From: JAHZMA01 sp965205905
GTDB taxonomy: Bacteria > Pseudomonadota > Alphaproteobacteria > JABAAW01 > JAHZMA01
Length of the DNA stretch: 64,000 nt
Direction of reading: 5' to 3'
Assembly: GCA_965205905.1 (NCBI GenBank)
Contig: CBDBHZ010000010.1
Span: 186,001-250,000, forward strand
This document shows, one piece after another, positions 27,850-36,800 of the stretch (positions are counted from its first letter, which is position 1; every line of letters starts with the position of its first letter). The notes beneath the pieces are model-generated. The model did no database searches, had not been told where the DNA came from, and worked only from the letters and a program-made list of their open reading frames with translations. The translations under genes and the position numbers were made by a program.

Positions 27850-28134
27850 ATGTCATACCAAACTGTAACTGTTGAATTAGAGCGTGGCTTAAAAGATGCT
27901 GATGATGTGAAGCATCAAGAATTGGTGTTGCGCGAGATGATTGTCAAAGATTTGTTGAGCGCAGGCAATGTGAAAGATGAAGAAGCGCGTGCGGTGCATA
28001 TATTGGCAAACCGTGTGTTGCGGATTGGTGGTATTGAAAATCCGGGTTTGGCACTGATTGAAAAGCTGAATTTACGCGATTATGAAAAAATTGTAGAGGC
28101 GGCAAATCAACTTGACGCGCCCAATGAAGCATGA
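27850..28134 (+). CDS. Phage tail assembly chaperone (Mu gp41-like)
   Basis: The 94-residue protein MSYQTVTVELERGLKDADDVKHQELVLREMIVKDLL... ends in HILANRVLRIGGIENPGLALIEKLNLRDYEKIVEAANQLD, the pattern of Mu gp41/TAC proteins (I-x-G-I-x-x-P-L-x-L--I--L---DY--L---A--LD). AAGGAG lies 7 bases before ATG 27850. Tail chaperones bind the tape-measure protein during tail building. In Mu this gene sits between tube and tape measure; here it is on the other strand, outside the late operon, and overlaps the next gene by ATGA. Confidence 0.6.
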   Translation: MSYQTVTVELERGLKDADDVKHQELVLREMIVKDLLSAGNVKDEEARAVHILANRVLRIGGIENPGLALIEKLNLRDYEKIVEAANQLDAPNEA

Positions 28135-28283
28135 GTGATGATGAGTATCATATCAGGCGGGTGATTTTATGGGCGGCAAAAACATGGCACATCAGCATCA
28201 ATGACATTCTGTTGATGCCGCTTAATGAATTTGAAAAATGGTGTGCAGTGAGTGTGGATGATGAGACGCAAGAAAAAGATTAA
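28131..28283 (+). CDS. Small GpE-like tail protein
   Basis: A 50-residue frame begins MSDDEYHIRRVILW, contains KTWHISINDILLMPLNEFEKWCAVSV and ends QEKD. Its W..-x-x--(D/N)-I-L-x-M-P-L-x-E-x-x-x-W pattern is that of the second, GpE'-like product encoded after tail chaperones in P2- and Mu-type phages (there often reached by ribosomal frameshifting). It starts inside the chaperone stop codon (ATGA), supporting the pair. Confidence 0.5.
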   Translation: MSDDEYHIRRVILWAAKTWHISINDILLMPLNEFEKWCAVSVDDETQEKD

Positions 28284-29079
28284 GGCGTTAAGAATATCGC
28301 AGTATCGGCTTTTAGTCAGGGGGCAGTTGATATTAAAGTCTTTGCCATTATTGACTCATTCACGGCTTATCGCGCCAGAATTGTCGCGCTTGAATGCTAT
28401 ATTACCACGCATTAATAAAAAGCGAGGTCTTAACGCCCTTACGCCTCATCATCGATTGCGGCGTGATAAGGTCACCCATCATACAAAATTGTTGCATACA
28501 AACTTGTTGCATCACGCATTATATAGGCCTCATCATAATATAGTGCATCAAGCAAACCACCAGCAAATAATCAACCATCCAAAAATAGATAAGCATCATT
28601 CTGTGCATCATCATGCGAGTCATAGAACATTACAGGCGATTCATCAACATCATGCAAAACTCCATCATTCAAAATATCATTCGCAAACAGATATTAATTC
28701 ACAAAATATCACACATAAAAATGTGATGCATCATCATATGAATAAAAATATGATAAAGCTGATTAAAAATATCAGCGCACATGATGGTGGTATAAAGGCG
28801 GTTAAGCAGCGGCTGATTCAGCAAATTACGCCACTGGCAACACAAGCAAAACAGGCACATCAATCGCAGTCGGCAGTGAAAGCAAATCATACCAATCATA
28901 CCAATAACGCCAAATCGAAAGCCGAAACCACAGCATCACAGTTAGATTATGGACAAATACGGCAGATGATGCGTGATGAGATGGCGCAAATGGCACGGCA
29001 ATTACAACATGTGATACAGTCCGAAACCCGCAATGATTTTTTGGAAACCAGCCGTATCCGTGCGTTAACTATCCGCTAG
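28258..29079 (+). CDS. Histidine-rich protein in the tape-measure position
   Basis: The product of about 273 residues has some 34 histidines, mostly in residues 60-165 (HHTKLLHTNLLHHAL, KHHSVHHHASH, QHHAKLHHSKYH), and a C-terminal coiled coil (QIRQMMRDEMAQMARQLQHVIQ). It overlaps the GpE-like gene, the usual place of the tape measure, but lacks membrane helices and is far shorter than Mu gp42. The last codons lie inside the palindromic repeat at 29071. It could be a short tape measure, a metal-binding tail part, or an unrelated cargo gene. Confidence 0.45.
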   Translation: MMRRKKKIKALRISQYRLLVRGQLILKSLPLLTHSRLIAPELSRLNAILPRINKKRGLNALTPHHRLRRDKVTHHTKLLHTNLLHHALYRPHHNIVHQANHQQIINHPKIDKHHSVHHHASHRTLQAIHQHHAKLHHSKYHSQTDINSQNITHKNVMHHHMNKNMIKLIKNISAHDGGIKAVKQRLIQQITPLATQAKQAHQSQSAVKANHTNHTNNAKSKAETTASQLDYGQIRQMMRDEMAQMARQLQHVIQSETRNDFLETSRIRALTIR

Positions 29080-29352
29080 AATTGCAACAAGTTGCAATTC
29101 GCTAGTAGGGGGCTTTACGACTTGCCTTATCGGCAAGACGCCCCCTATACCCCCACCGTAATATCCGCTAGAATAATGGCTTTGCCATTATTCTAGCGGA
29201 TAAATAGATGCGGGGGTTGTTAAGGGGGCAAGTGGCAAGAGGCGTCTGCTTTTCAAACTGTCCTACGGACAAAAGTTTGACAAGCGCGCATCGAGAAGCC
29301 ACCCGCGCCCCCTTAAATAGCGAATAATGGCTTTGCCATTATTCTAGCGGAT
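29071..29352. repeat. Palindromic repeat cluster, left flank of the phage block
   Basis: Five structured pieces lie in 280 bp. GAATTGCAAC/GTTGCAATTC at 29079-29100. TAGGGGGC/GCCCCCTA at 29106-29147 enclosing a CTTGCC/GGCAAG hairpin. A perfect 19-bp palindrome with TTT loop at 29162-29202. TTAAGGGGGC/GCCCCCTTAA at 29220-29316 enclosing GTGGC/GCCAC and a CAAACT..AGTTTG hairpin. A half copy of the 19-bp palindrome at 29322-29352. No gene is present. Confidence 0.8.
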
Positions 29353-29359
29353 ATTAATG

Positions 29360-30085
29360 TTATGTTTTAATAATATAAATCATCGCGATATATGGCGGGG
29401 TAACATCCATATCAGTGATGGTGTGGCAATGGGTTGCACCACCGCCCTTGTTACCCGTTACGCCAACATCATTACCGCTGTTTGACCTATAGAGAGAGTA
29501 TGAAAAATCATTATTAGCATTAGTTAGCCGCGCTATTCGACTATTAGTGCCAACAGACTGTGTCCCCGCCGCGTCTTGCGCCAAAGCATGGCGATGACTT
29601 GGCATTTGCGCTTCTGTTATTGCTGTGCCTTCGGATGTATGGGTTTTGGTGAAAGCACCACCAGTTTCGCCAACTTCACGGGTATTCGAACTCCCGATAA
29701 TAAATTTATCGCGGATATCTGGCACATTAAAAGTGGTGCTACCGTTACCACTACCATGTGTTGTGCCAATGGCGGCAAATAAATCAGCATAAGTGGTACG
29801 GTTCACCGCTTGTCCGTTGCAGTGCAGAAAACCATCAGGTATGTGGTTGCCGCCCCACATTCTAATTTCACCGGCAGGCGCGCATAAGCGCCTTAAGGCT
29901 TTATAAAGCTGTTCATTATCATCAGCATCGGGGGTTAAGCCACTTTCTTCAATCACATTGACAATCTCGCGCATCGGGTGTTCAATCGCCTGTGCGGGAA
30001 TGATAGAGCCGAGCGTTCCATTTTGTGTGTTGCCATTGCTGTAGCGAGCATCGATATGCTCGCCTATGGGTTGTACATATTTCAT
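29360..30085 (-). CDS. Phage tail-collar/fibre protein
   Basis: The 241-residue protein has the tail-collar domain: PAGEIRMWGGNHIPDGFLHCNGQAVNRTTYADLFAAIGTTHGSGNGSTTFNVPDIRDKFIIGS, then E-x-GG-x--H-H-type motifs (MPSHRHALAQD, GGATHCHTITDMDVTPPYIAMIYIIK). It probably forms the distal receptor-binding fibre. It is the last gene of the late operon, following the gp47 homologue, and abuts the palindromic repeat cluster, a common site of fibre-gene exchange. Confidence 0.85.
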   Translation of the reverse strand: MKYVQPIGEHIDARYSNGNTQNGTLGSIIPAQAIEHPMREIVNVIEESGLTPDADDNEQLYKALRRLCAPAGEIRMWGGNHIPDGFLHCNGQAVNRTTYADLFAAIGTTHGSGNGSTTFNVPDIRDKFIIGSSNTREVGETGGAFTKTHTSEGTAITEAQMPSHRHALAQDAAGTQSVGTNSRIARLTNANNDFSYSLYRSNSGNDVGVTGNKGGGATHCHTITDMDVTPPYIAMIYIIKT

Positions 30086-30103
30086 TGTTTTGGTTTCCTT
30101 TTT

Positions 30104-31195
30104 TTACGAAGTTAAGAATTTAATTTTTGGTTTAAGAATTGATTGGTTAGCGAACGGCGTAAGACTACCTGTTGGTTTGTCGATGACAAAATTTTCCACC
30201 CCTTGCACATTGCTAATCGCCTCATAGAGTAAATTGATTCCGACTGAACCACCCAATTCGGCACTGCGTAAAAATAACGCACTTAATTGATATTCTATTT
30301 GGGTTTCAATTTGACTCTGATTGCTATTTTCATCAATCACTAAATTGTTAATGTCAATCAAAGCATCTTCAAGCGTGGGTGTTGTTACATCGATAAGTGT
30401 GCCAACGGGGCGCTGGGTATCGATATAGTCTTTCACTGCTTGTATTTGGTCGGCACTGGGTATGGCTAAGAAATCACCATCATTTTCTACCAGAATAAAT
30501 ATTTCCACCTTGCCGGGTGTTGCCGCACCAATTACAAAGGCTTTAGAAACTGGCACACCATGATGTTGACGCATTAAGCTCCAGCTTTTATAATCATTTG
30601 CTGTGCCTAATTTACGTGGGTTGCGTAATTCTAGCAATATCCGTTGCCTAAATTGAGAATCGCCCTCTATATTAACGGCGCTACTGATATTATCGCCCTG
30701 CACAATGCCGAATGTATCCACATTATCAATCGGGATTTCAAATGCAAGCTCGTCGCCATCCTTAAGGTTGTAAGCATCACCAGCTTGCGTGGCAGTTATG
30801 CTAATACTGATGGTCTTTGCTTCGGTAAATATCGTTTCATCATCAGTCCGATATAATAAACCATTGGCATTGCTTAATAAGCTATTGGCAGGAATGGTAG
30901 CAGCTATCTTACCACCGATAGTGATGTTGCATTTGGCAAAAGTAGCGGCGCCACGTTTGATATTCCACAACACGCCTAGCCTTTCTAAATCGGTGCCAGT
31001 GGCTGTTGTAACAAAACTATTTTTAACGGCATCATCTAGCGCATCGTACAGGCTTGCAATCGCGCCTGCGCTTGCCATTGCCAATAGATTCAGCGGGTGG
31101 GCATCAAGCCTGATGTGGTTTTCGCCACTATGATTAACCATTTGATTGAGCATTCGCTTGTGAATCTCATCAATAGAATAGCGTGTAATGGGCAT
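30104..31195 (-). CDS. Baseplate J-like protein (Mu gp47)
   Basis: The 363-residue protein matches the baseplate-J/gp47 family: the N-terminal helical segment (HPLNLLAMASAGAIASLYDALDDAVKNSFVTTATGTDLERLGVLWNIKRG), Ala/Gly-rich beta domains, and the conserved LRNPRKLGTANDYKSWSLM with VSKAFVIGAATPGKVEIFILV. It builds the wedge of the contractile-tail baseplate. It lies between gp46- and collar-type genes as in Mu. Confidence 0.92.
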   Translation of the reverse strand: MPITRYSIDEIHKRMLNQMVNHSGENHIRLDAHPLNLLAMASAGAIASLYDALDDAVKNSFVTTATGTDLERLGVLWNIKRGAATFAKCNITIGGKIAATIPANSLLSNANGLLYRTDDETIFTEAKTISISITATQAGDAYNLKDGDELAFEIPIDNVDTFGIVQGDNISSAVNIEGDSQFRQRILLELRNPRKLGTANDYKSWSLMRQHHGVPVSKAFVIGAATPGKVEIFILVENDGDFLAIPSADQIQAVKDYIDTQRPVGTLIDVTTPTLEDALIDINNLVIDENSNQSQIETQIEYQLSALFLRSAELGGSVGINLLYEAISNVQGVENFVIDKPTGSLTPFANQSILKPKIKFLTS

Positions 31196-31210
31196 GTTTT
31201 TTTCCTTTCG

Positions 31211-31585
31211 TTACACAGTTAGAATGGTATCGTCAATGATAATCTTAATGGCATAATGTTCGGCGCGCGCTTCTATCGCAACGCTAATATCATTTGCCAG
31301 ATTTTCATTGATTAAAAATTGCAAGCGCTCGGTGATTTCTTGCTTGATAATATCAAGCGTTTCAATACCCGATGCAATGGGTTGGTTATCGAGATAACGT
31401 TTTTTGAGATAGCGCGCTAACACACTGCCAATATTGGGGTTGCCCCAAAAATTTTGATGATGCTCCTCGTGCTTTTCGGTGAGCAACGCGGTGAGTGCCA
31501 GTGATGAGACTAGCTTTTGTGATTCATCAGCATGCCAGATTTTATCGGGATTGTTGATGTTGAAATAGGGGGTAAAATGCCACAT
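31211..31585 (-). CDS. Baseplate protein, Mu gp46-like
   Basis: The 124-residue protein MWHFTPYFNINNPDKIWHADESQKLVSSLALTALLTEKHEEHHQNFWGNPNIGSVLARYLKKR... has the GpW/Gp25-type layout: a linear N-terminus, a helix and ERLQFLINENLANDISVAIEARAEHYAIKIIID at the C-terminus. I chose ATG 31585 (GAAAGG upstream), because the longer frame would overlap the gp45 gene by 80 bases. It forms part of the baseplate wedge. Confidence 0.75.
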   Translation of the reverse strand: MWHFTPYFNINNPDKIWHADESQKLVSSLALTALLTEKHEEHHQNFWGNPNIGSVLARYLKKRYLDNQPIASGIETLDIIKQEITERLQFLINENLANDISVAIEARAEHYAIKIIIDDTILTV

Positions 31586-31607
31586 ATTTAATGCCTTTCT
31601 TAAAAAA

Positions 31608-32048
31608 TTATGGGGTGGGAGTTTTGGTGATTGCAAGACTTGCGATTGGGTGGGCGGCACTTGCAATAGAAACAATATCGCCATCAAGCAAGATTGATTT
31701 TTCTTCGCCCATCGGGTTTTCAGCTAATATTTTTTGCCCTTGCTTGGGCTTTAATAAAATAGAACCGTCTTTTTGCAAAATGATTGCTGCGCCTGATGGT
31801 GACGTTAGCTGATAAGCACCCTCTGTCTCTGCTTCAGTGCATTCGCTTAAATAATCAATCGGCAGGGCGTAAATAACGCCATCTTGTCGCGGGTAGGGCA
31901 ATAACAGCCATGCTTTTTGCCCTTCAATCGGCATATTGCATAAGCCATTGATACGTAACAATTTTACATGGTCGTAAATCACTTGTTGCGCTTGTAATTG
32001 CATATTGGGGTTATCGTTTGAAGGTGCACGAATGATGGTGGCAAGCAT
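31608..32048 (-). CDS. Baseplate assembly protein V-like (Mu gp45)
   Basis: The 146-residue protein has the OB-fold-like start and a C-terminal beta-rich part (GAAIILQKDGSILLKPKQGQKI) as in Mu gp45/P2 gpV, the membrane-piercing spike. The usual His-x-His iron site of the spike tip is not seen at the C-terminus, which ends in ITKTPTP. It lies between gp44- and gp46-type genes. Confidence 0.75.
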   Translation of the reverse strand: MLATIIRAPSNDNPNMQLQAQQVIYDHVKLLRINGLCNMPIEGQKAWLLLPYPRQDGVIYALPIDYLSECTEAETEGAYQLTSPSGAAIILQKDGSILLKPKQGQKILAENPMGEEKSILLDGDIVSIASAAHPIASLAITKTPTP

Positions 32049-32055
32049 ATTATCC

Positions 32056-32976
32056 TCACAAATTAAAAGAGATTAGGGGTTGGGCATCAATCATGGTGAA
32101 GCGACTTTTTACTGTCTGCCCATCATAAAATTCAGCATTTAATACCAGCATGGCTTTAGGGAATCCTGCCAGCAAGGGCGCGCAAATATCACCCGGTAAT
32201 AAAGGAATCAAATCAGCATATTCACTGATAAAAACCTGTTCAGGATTAAGTATCTGCTGGATTTTGCGAGCATTATGGGGCTTATCGCCATTGGTGATAA
32301 TGCGTTGAAAGCCGTGTTTTTTTGCCTGATGCAATGAAGTGGGCAATGTGGGTTGCCAGCTTACTTGCGCCCCGTCATCACTATTTTTGCGCGACATGGC
32401 ATGAATGTAAGGCGGTGGTAGAAATTTTTGAGTGATAATCAATGTCGGTCTTTGTAAAGCCTCTTGTATTGCATAAGACGCCCCTTTGATTTTGGGTTGC
32501 CAAACACCAAGCGCACCATCAATCTTGCTGTGCCAAATCACGCCCGTTTGCCTTGCTATTTGCGTTAGTAATGCGTCAATCGTATCATCAGCATGGGGCT
32601 GTAAATTGCTGATTTTAAGGGTAGCGGGCAGTGAGGCAATCTCCACAGGATGACCGTTAAAAACCTGATTGAGCGCAGCAGATAGTGTTAGCTTGCTCAA
32701 ATGATGCGGCTTTATCATATGTCCGCAGCGGTAAATGGCAAGTGGATTGCGCCATTCGATGATTGTGTGATGGGGGTGGTTGTTAATGGCAATCATCGGA
32801 GCATTTTTCAGCAAGGGCTGTCTGTTGATATTCACCGCAATATCAGCCAATTCAGTTGGAGCATCATTGTAAATTTCTGCCGAACCATAGGCATGTTCAA
32901 GCCCTAATTGCAGGTAAATTTTTCCGAAATTAAGCAAGCCTTGTTTTTTGTGGGTGAGTGTTATTGTTGCGCTCAT
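32056..32976 (-). CDS. Tail hub protein (Mu gp44/gpP-like)
   Basis: The 306-residue protein occupies the Mu gp44 place and has features of gpD/gp44 hub proteins: QTGVIWHSKIDGALGVW in the middle and a C-terminal oligonucleotide-binding-like region with DLIPLLPGDICAPL. It links the tail tube to the baseplate. ATG overlaps the stop of the gp43-like gene by 4 bases. Confidence 0.8.
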   Translation of the reverse strand: MSATITLTHKKQGLLNFGKIYLQLGLEHAYGSAEIYNDAPTELADIAVNINRQPLLKNAPMIAINNHPHHTIIEWRNPLAIYRCGHMIKPHHLSKLTLSAALNQVFNGHPVEIASLPATLKISNLQPHADDTIDALLTQIARQTGVIWHSKIDGALGVWQPKIKGASYAIQEALQRPTLIITQKFLPPPYIHAMSRKNSDDGAQVSWQPTLPTSLHQAKKHGFQRIITNGDKPHNARKIQQILNPEQVFISEYADLIPLLPGDICAPLLAGFPKAMLVLNAEFYDGQTVKSRFTMIDAQPLISFNL

Positions 32977-34178
32977 AATGTTGCCGCAATATAATTTTCG
33001 TTAGGGATAAGAAATTGTTGTTGTGCTACCAACACACCTGCTTGACGAAACTGATTCAGCGCGGTAATTTGCGCGGCGGCAGGTCGATAATTATCGCCAT
33101 AATGTTGCCATGCAAATAAAATCAGCGGAATTGATTCTGGAGGAGTAATGGTGCGGTAATCGCCAAGATTGCTAGTATGCAAAAATAAATTAACCTGATT
33201 GGTAAGCTCTTCAAAAATCACCGATGCTTTACGTGATAACGGGCTATCTTTATGCCCTGCAAAATTTTTATGTAAACGGGTTAATAAACGCGTTAACATG
33301 GCGCGTAATTCTTCCTTATCGGAAACATCGCCTTGCCATTTTTCTTCAAGTGTCAGTTTGATTAATTCACGCGCAAAGATGCTGGTGGTGTAATCTTGTA
33401 ATTTAGAAGAAAGCTTTTGTTCCTGTTCAGATGATGCCCGTTCTTGTTGTGAATTATCATCGGGTTCTGCCAGCTGTTCGCCCGCTGATGCCATTAACGC
33501 CGCAGAAACATTTTCTTTCGGCTTGGTGATAGTGTTGATGCGTTGTTTCAGAACATTACTATTGGCGCGTAGATTATCAATGCCGCCCGCAACATCATTT
33601 TCAAATAATTCGCTGAAATTTTGAGTGATTGAGAGGGAAGTATTAAGATTATCGCTGATTTGTTGCAAGCTATAAATTGGGCTTAACGCAATTTCGTTCT
33701 GCACTGTTTGATAAAAATCATCCATCACTTCATTAAGCTCGGTGATTTGGTTATTGATATTGTTCGTTAGCTCACCCAGAAATCTTAATTTTTTTAGAAA
33801 TGAATTTGTTGTTGTGTCAAGTGCCTCATATTTTTTTTTCACCGTGAGGGTAACATTGTAGAAATGCTGATAGATATGTGGGTAAGTAATGTTTAGGTTC
33901 GTAAGCAGGTATTGATCACCATTACGCAAACCCGGTAATGAGAGGTTTTGCTCTTTACCATTAAGCATTCTCTTTAATTTTTCTAAATCAGTGGCGGCGC
34001 GTGGCCCCTGCAAAAAGCCATTAATGGTGAAGTTTTCTAATTCAAATCTAGTGACTATCTCTGTTTTTGATTTTTGGTCGATTTGCGTTACTGTCTCAGT
34101 ATTAAGCAAATTACTAATATTGGTGACGTGCAGATACACGTCACCAAATTTCGCACGGCGTGGGATAAAACGCGCCAT
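32973..34178 (-). CDS. DNA circularisation/tail protein N-like (Mu gp43)
   Basis: The 401-residue protein starts MARFIPRRAKFGDVYLHVTNIS and has the DNA_circ-type N-terminal domain (ENFTINGFLQGPRAATDLEKLKRMLNGKEQNLSLPGLRNGDQYLL) and a long helical C-terminal part. Mu N-like proteins act at the tail tip. It starts only 2 bases after the tube gene, exactly where chaperone and tape-measure genes sit in Mu, so these have been lost from or moved out of this place. Confidence 0.85.
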   Translation of the reverse strand: MARFIPRRAKFGDVYLHVTNISNLLNTETVTQIDQKSKTEIVTRFELENFTINGFLQGPRAATDLEKLKRMLNGKEQNLSLPGLRNGDQYLLTNLNITYPHIYQHFYNVTLTVKKKYEALDTTTNSFLKKLRFLGELTNNINNQITELNEVMDDFYQTVQNEIALSPIYSLQQISDNLNTSLSITQNFSELFENDVAGGIDNLRANSNVLKQRINTITKPKENVSAALMASAGEQLAEPDDNSQQERASSEQEQKLSSKLQDYTTSIFARELIKLTLEEKWQGDVSDKEELRAMLTRLLTRLHKNFAGHKDSPLSRKASVIFEELTNQVNLFLHTSNLGDYRTITPPESIPLILFAWQHYGDNYRPAAAQITALNQFRQAGVLVAQQQFLIPNENYIAATL

Positions 34179-34180
34179 GG

Positions 34181-34540
34181 TTACTTCACCTCAATCGCAG
34201 GATTGCCAGCGATGTTCACTGCAAGGTTGCTACCGCTAATGTCGTCGGCAGTTTCTACCCATGCATTGCTGACCGCATAGCTTTGACCAGTATCAGCCGT
34301 TAGCACCAAAGTGATATTATCCATTTTTTCAAAATCACCGATTTTGGTATCCTCGCCAATAGGCAAGGTAAAGGCGAGTTTGAAAGGGCGCAATGATTGT
34401 TTGAAAAACACACCGCTTGCCGAATTTTCGCTTGTGCGTTCGAAACCGCCAAGTGTTAGTGTTGATATTTCCTTATGAGGGATGGGTTTGCCATTAATCT
34501 GTAAATCAATGACGTTTAAGATACGATGGGGATTAGCCAT
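34181..34540 (-). CDS. Phage tail tube protein (Mu gpM-like)
   Basis: The 119-residue protein MANPHRILNVIDLQINGKPIPHKEISTLTLGGFERT... is of the size and fold of Mu tail-tube proteins, forming hexameric rings inside the sheath. It contains the conserved beta-strand core (FKQSLRPFKLAFTLPIGEDTKIGDFEKMDNITLVL). It follows the sheath gene as in other contractile-tail operons. Confidence 0.85.
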   Translation of the reverse strand: MANPHRILNVIDLQINGKPIPHKEISTLTLGGFERTSENSASGVFFKQSLRPFKLAFTLPIGEDTKIGDFEKMDNITLVLTADTGQSYAVSNAWVETADDISGSNLAVNIAGNPAIEVK

Positions 34541-34552
34541 AATTTAGTTCCT

Positions 34553-36088
34553 TTAACGTAAAAATTGAATTGAAACAAAGATTTGCCGCAACTGACCGAT
34601 AAGCTCGGGTTGCAGAATAATCTCAAGGCGACCAGGGTCATTTTGCGAGCGTTGCACCACAATATGTTGGCGAAACTCATCAATGGAATTGATAAGCCCT
34701 GCATTCACCCATTCTTGTGCAAGGGCAAGAATTTCTGCCTTCACATCTTTTGGGCGCACCACACCTTGCCGTAACATATCGCCATCATTGCCGACTTTCA
34801 CTTGCGGATAGCGGCTTAGCAAACGGTTATTCATTTGAAAGCGCAACAGATTTAAGATATAGAAAGTCTCTAAATCGGTATAGCTGTTATCAATCGCACC
34901 CGCATCGTTGGTTTTGTAACTGGTGATGGCGCGTTCTAACCGCACTTTACCACCAGCATTCTGGGTGAGTGTGCTCATGCCTTTGCCAATCAGTATATTA
35001 CGTTCCGAGTCGGTGAAGCCGTGCTTATCTTTTGCGGGTATCACGCCTTGTAGCGTAATATATTGCAAAGCGCGCGCAGGGTCGGTTGCGGTTGCTTTGG
35101 CGATATGTGCTGCGTAAATCGCTGCAATCACATATTCAGGCGTTGCACTTTCACGCAAACCTAAAATTGTTTCAAAACGGCTGTTACGGCTTTCGGCAAA
35201 TTTCACCAATTCGCCATACATATCTTTGCGCGCCAGATATTGCATACCCGGCTTTTGAATCGTGCCACCATTGCGGTTGGTTAGCACAGTATCAATCGCA
35301 TTCACCAAAGTTATATCACGGCTGAACGGATTGATAATCTCGCTCCACCATGTATCGCCTAATGATGCTGCTAATGTAATGCTGTTGATTGCGCCAGCAC
35401 CCGATTGCGATAAGGTAGCAATATAGTCGAAGCCGTCTGGGTCTTGCTCGTGAGAGGCAAGGTTGAAATGTGGTGCTTCTTGATTAAAGCTTGCGCCCTT
35501 ATAAGTGAATGAAAATTGACAAATATCGCCCGTTACCGTTACATCGCTGATTGGCAATGTTCGGTCTGCTTTAAGTGCCGTTTGCACCTGAGCTGCAATA
35601 TCGGCAGGTTTGCCTTCAATACCGATGCTTACTTGTTTGCCATAGACATAAAGCACAACCGTTTTAGGTGATGTAACATTTGACTTTGAAAAATCAAGTT
35701 GCCATACGGCTTGTACGCCTGCAACAGGTTCGGTTAATGGCAGTGCATAGACTTCCTGATAGGGATTAATCGCAAACACGGCATCTAGCATAGCGGTTAG
35801 CATTGCATTTTGTCCAAATAACTGCATTTGCGTGCCATTACCGACTAATATTGTCTCGTTTTCTTTGGCAGTGCCATTGATGACTAATATTTTATCGCTT
35901 TCGGGGAGATTTGCATTGGCAGTTGATATTGCCACGTTTTCTGCTAAAGTGGCTGCGCTGGTTTTATGCCCTAATAGCAACAATTTCTGCGGTAATGCTG
36001 TGCCGCCACTGCTCGCGTGCTCTGCGTTAAATTCGGCAAACACACCGGGCAGTTTGAAATTGACAGGAATGGTATAAAAATTGGTCAT
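34553..36088 (-). CDS. Tail sheath protein (Mu gpL-like)
   Basis: The 511-residue protein has the FluMu/Mu sheath layout: an N-terminal FKLPGVFAEFNAEHASSGGTALPQKLLLLGHK, a Ala/Thr-rich middle, and a C-terminal TYKTNDAGAIDNSYTDLETFYILNLLRFQMNNRLLSRYPQVKVGNDGDMLRQG with GRLEIILQPELIGQLRQIFVSIQFLR at the end. It forms the contractile outer tube that drives injection. Overlaps the gp38-like gene by 4 bases (ATGA). Confidence 0.93.
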   Translation of the reverse strand: MTNFYTIPVNFKLPGVFAEFNAEHASSGGTALPQKLLLLGHKTSAATLAENVAISTANANLPESDKILVINGTAKENETILVGNGTQMQLFGQNAMLTAMLDAVFAINPYQEVYALPLTEPVAGVQAVWQLDFSKSNVTSPKTVVLYVYGKQVSIGIEGKPADIAAQVQTALKADRTLPISDVTVTGDICQFSFTYKGASFNQEAPHFNLASHEQDPDGFDYIATLSQSGAGAINSITLAASLGDTWWSEIINPFSRDITLVNAIDTVLTNRNGGTIQKPGMQYLARKDMYGELVKFAESRNSRFETILGLRESATPEYVIAAIYAAHIAKATATDPARALQYITLQGVIPAKDKHGFTDSERNILIGKGMSTLTQNAGGKVRLERAITSYKTNDAGAIDNSYTDLETFYILNLLRFQMNNRLLSRYPQVKVGNDGDMLRQGVVRPKDVKAEILALAQEWVNAGLINSIDEFRQHIVVQRSQNDPGRLEIILQPELIGQLRQIFVSIQFLR

Positions 36089-36243
36089 TTCTGTGTTCCT
36101 TTTTGATTGATGATGATAACATCGCCATCGGTGATACGTCTTGCCCAGTATTCGCTAAAATCAACTGTGATTTGCGCGGTAATGGGGTTGCCGTTTTCAT
36201 CGGTAACAATGCGGTCTTTCGCGGGTTTAATGGTTATATTCAT
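36085..36243 (-). CDS. DUF2635 protein (Mu gp38)
   Basis: A 52-residue frame begins MNITIKPAKDRIVTDENGNPI and ends WARRITDGDVIIINQKGTQK. This is the short DUF2635/gp38 protein that precedes the sheath gene in Mu-like phages; R-R-I-x-D-G-D-V is its signature. The gene overlaps neighbours on both sides by 4 bases. Role unknown. Confidence 0.85.
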   Translation of the reverse strand: MNITIKPAKDRIVTDENGNPITAQITVDFSEYWARRITDGDVIIINQKGTQK

Positions 36244-36800
36244 GTGGTTTCCTTTATGAATGTGAGTGAATCATTGGTAAAAGATTCGGGTTTGTGATTG
36301 AGCCACATTAAATCGATGCCTGTAAGCTGGTCACACCTCTCGGTTGGTTGTAGCGTAAAGCTTGTTTGCAAACCGATTTTACCAACCGATAATGCCTTGC
36401 CCTCGATAAATTCATTGGGCAGAAATTCAAATTGTTTGATTTTCAATGGCGCAATCGGTAATTTTAATGTCTCACCACTTAGTAAAGAAGCGGCATCTAA
36501 CATTAATTGATACAGCCCTGGGACTGATTTTTGCCGTTGTAACCCCTGATTAAACAATGATTCTGTTTGAAACCATAGGGTTATTTTCGGATAAAAATGC
36601 AGTCCAGCACTGTCTTGCAAGGGGGGTGCTTCATGGCTATCATGATGCAGCCATACAGCAGGGTTTTTGCGGGTTAGCTTCTTTGCTAAATCACTGTTAA
36701 AGCTCGCGTTTAATATCAGCAAACTGCCATATTCATAACCCAAAGCGGGTTGCGCTTGTGCAAACCTATCCAGTAATTTTTGTTCAATTTCACCTAACAT
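36240..36800 (-). CDS. DUF1834 protein (Mu gp37)
   Basis: The 186-residue protein starts MLGEIEQKLLDRFAQAQPALGYEYGSLL at ATG 36800 behind AGGAGG. It has the gp37/DUF1834 pattern (early helix, YPKITLWFQTES, late 'PTERCDQLTGIDLMWLN'). The family is thought to join head to tail (terminator role). It overlaps gp36 by 11 bases. Confidence 0.8.
   Translation of the reverse strand: MLGEIEQKLLDRFAQAQPALGYEYGSLLILNASFNSDLAKKLTRKNPAVWLHHDSHEAPPLQDSAGLHFYPKITLWFQTESLFNQGLQRQKSVPGLYQLMLDAASLLSGETLKLPIAPLKIKQFEFLPNEFIEGKALSVGKIGLQTSFTLQPTERCDQLTGIDLMWLNHKPESFTNDSLTFIKETT

Noticed and set aside
29071..29352. Possible CRISPR array
   Set aside because: The repeats are palindromes of unequal length with no regular unique spacers, and no cas gene is near.
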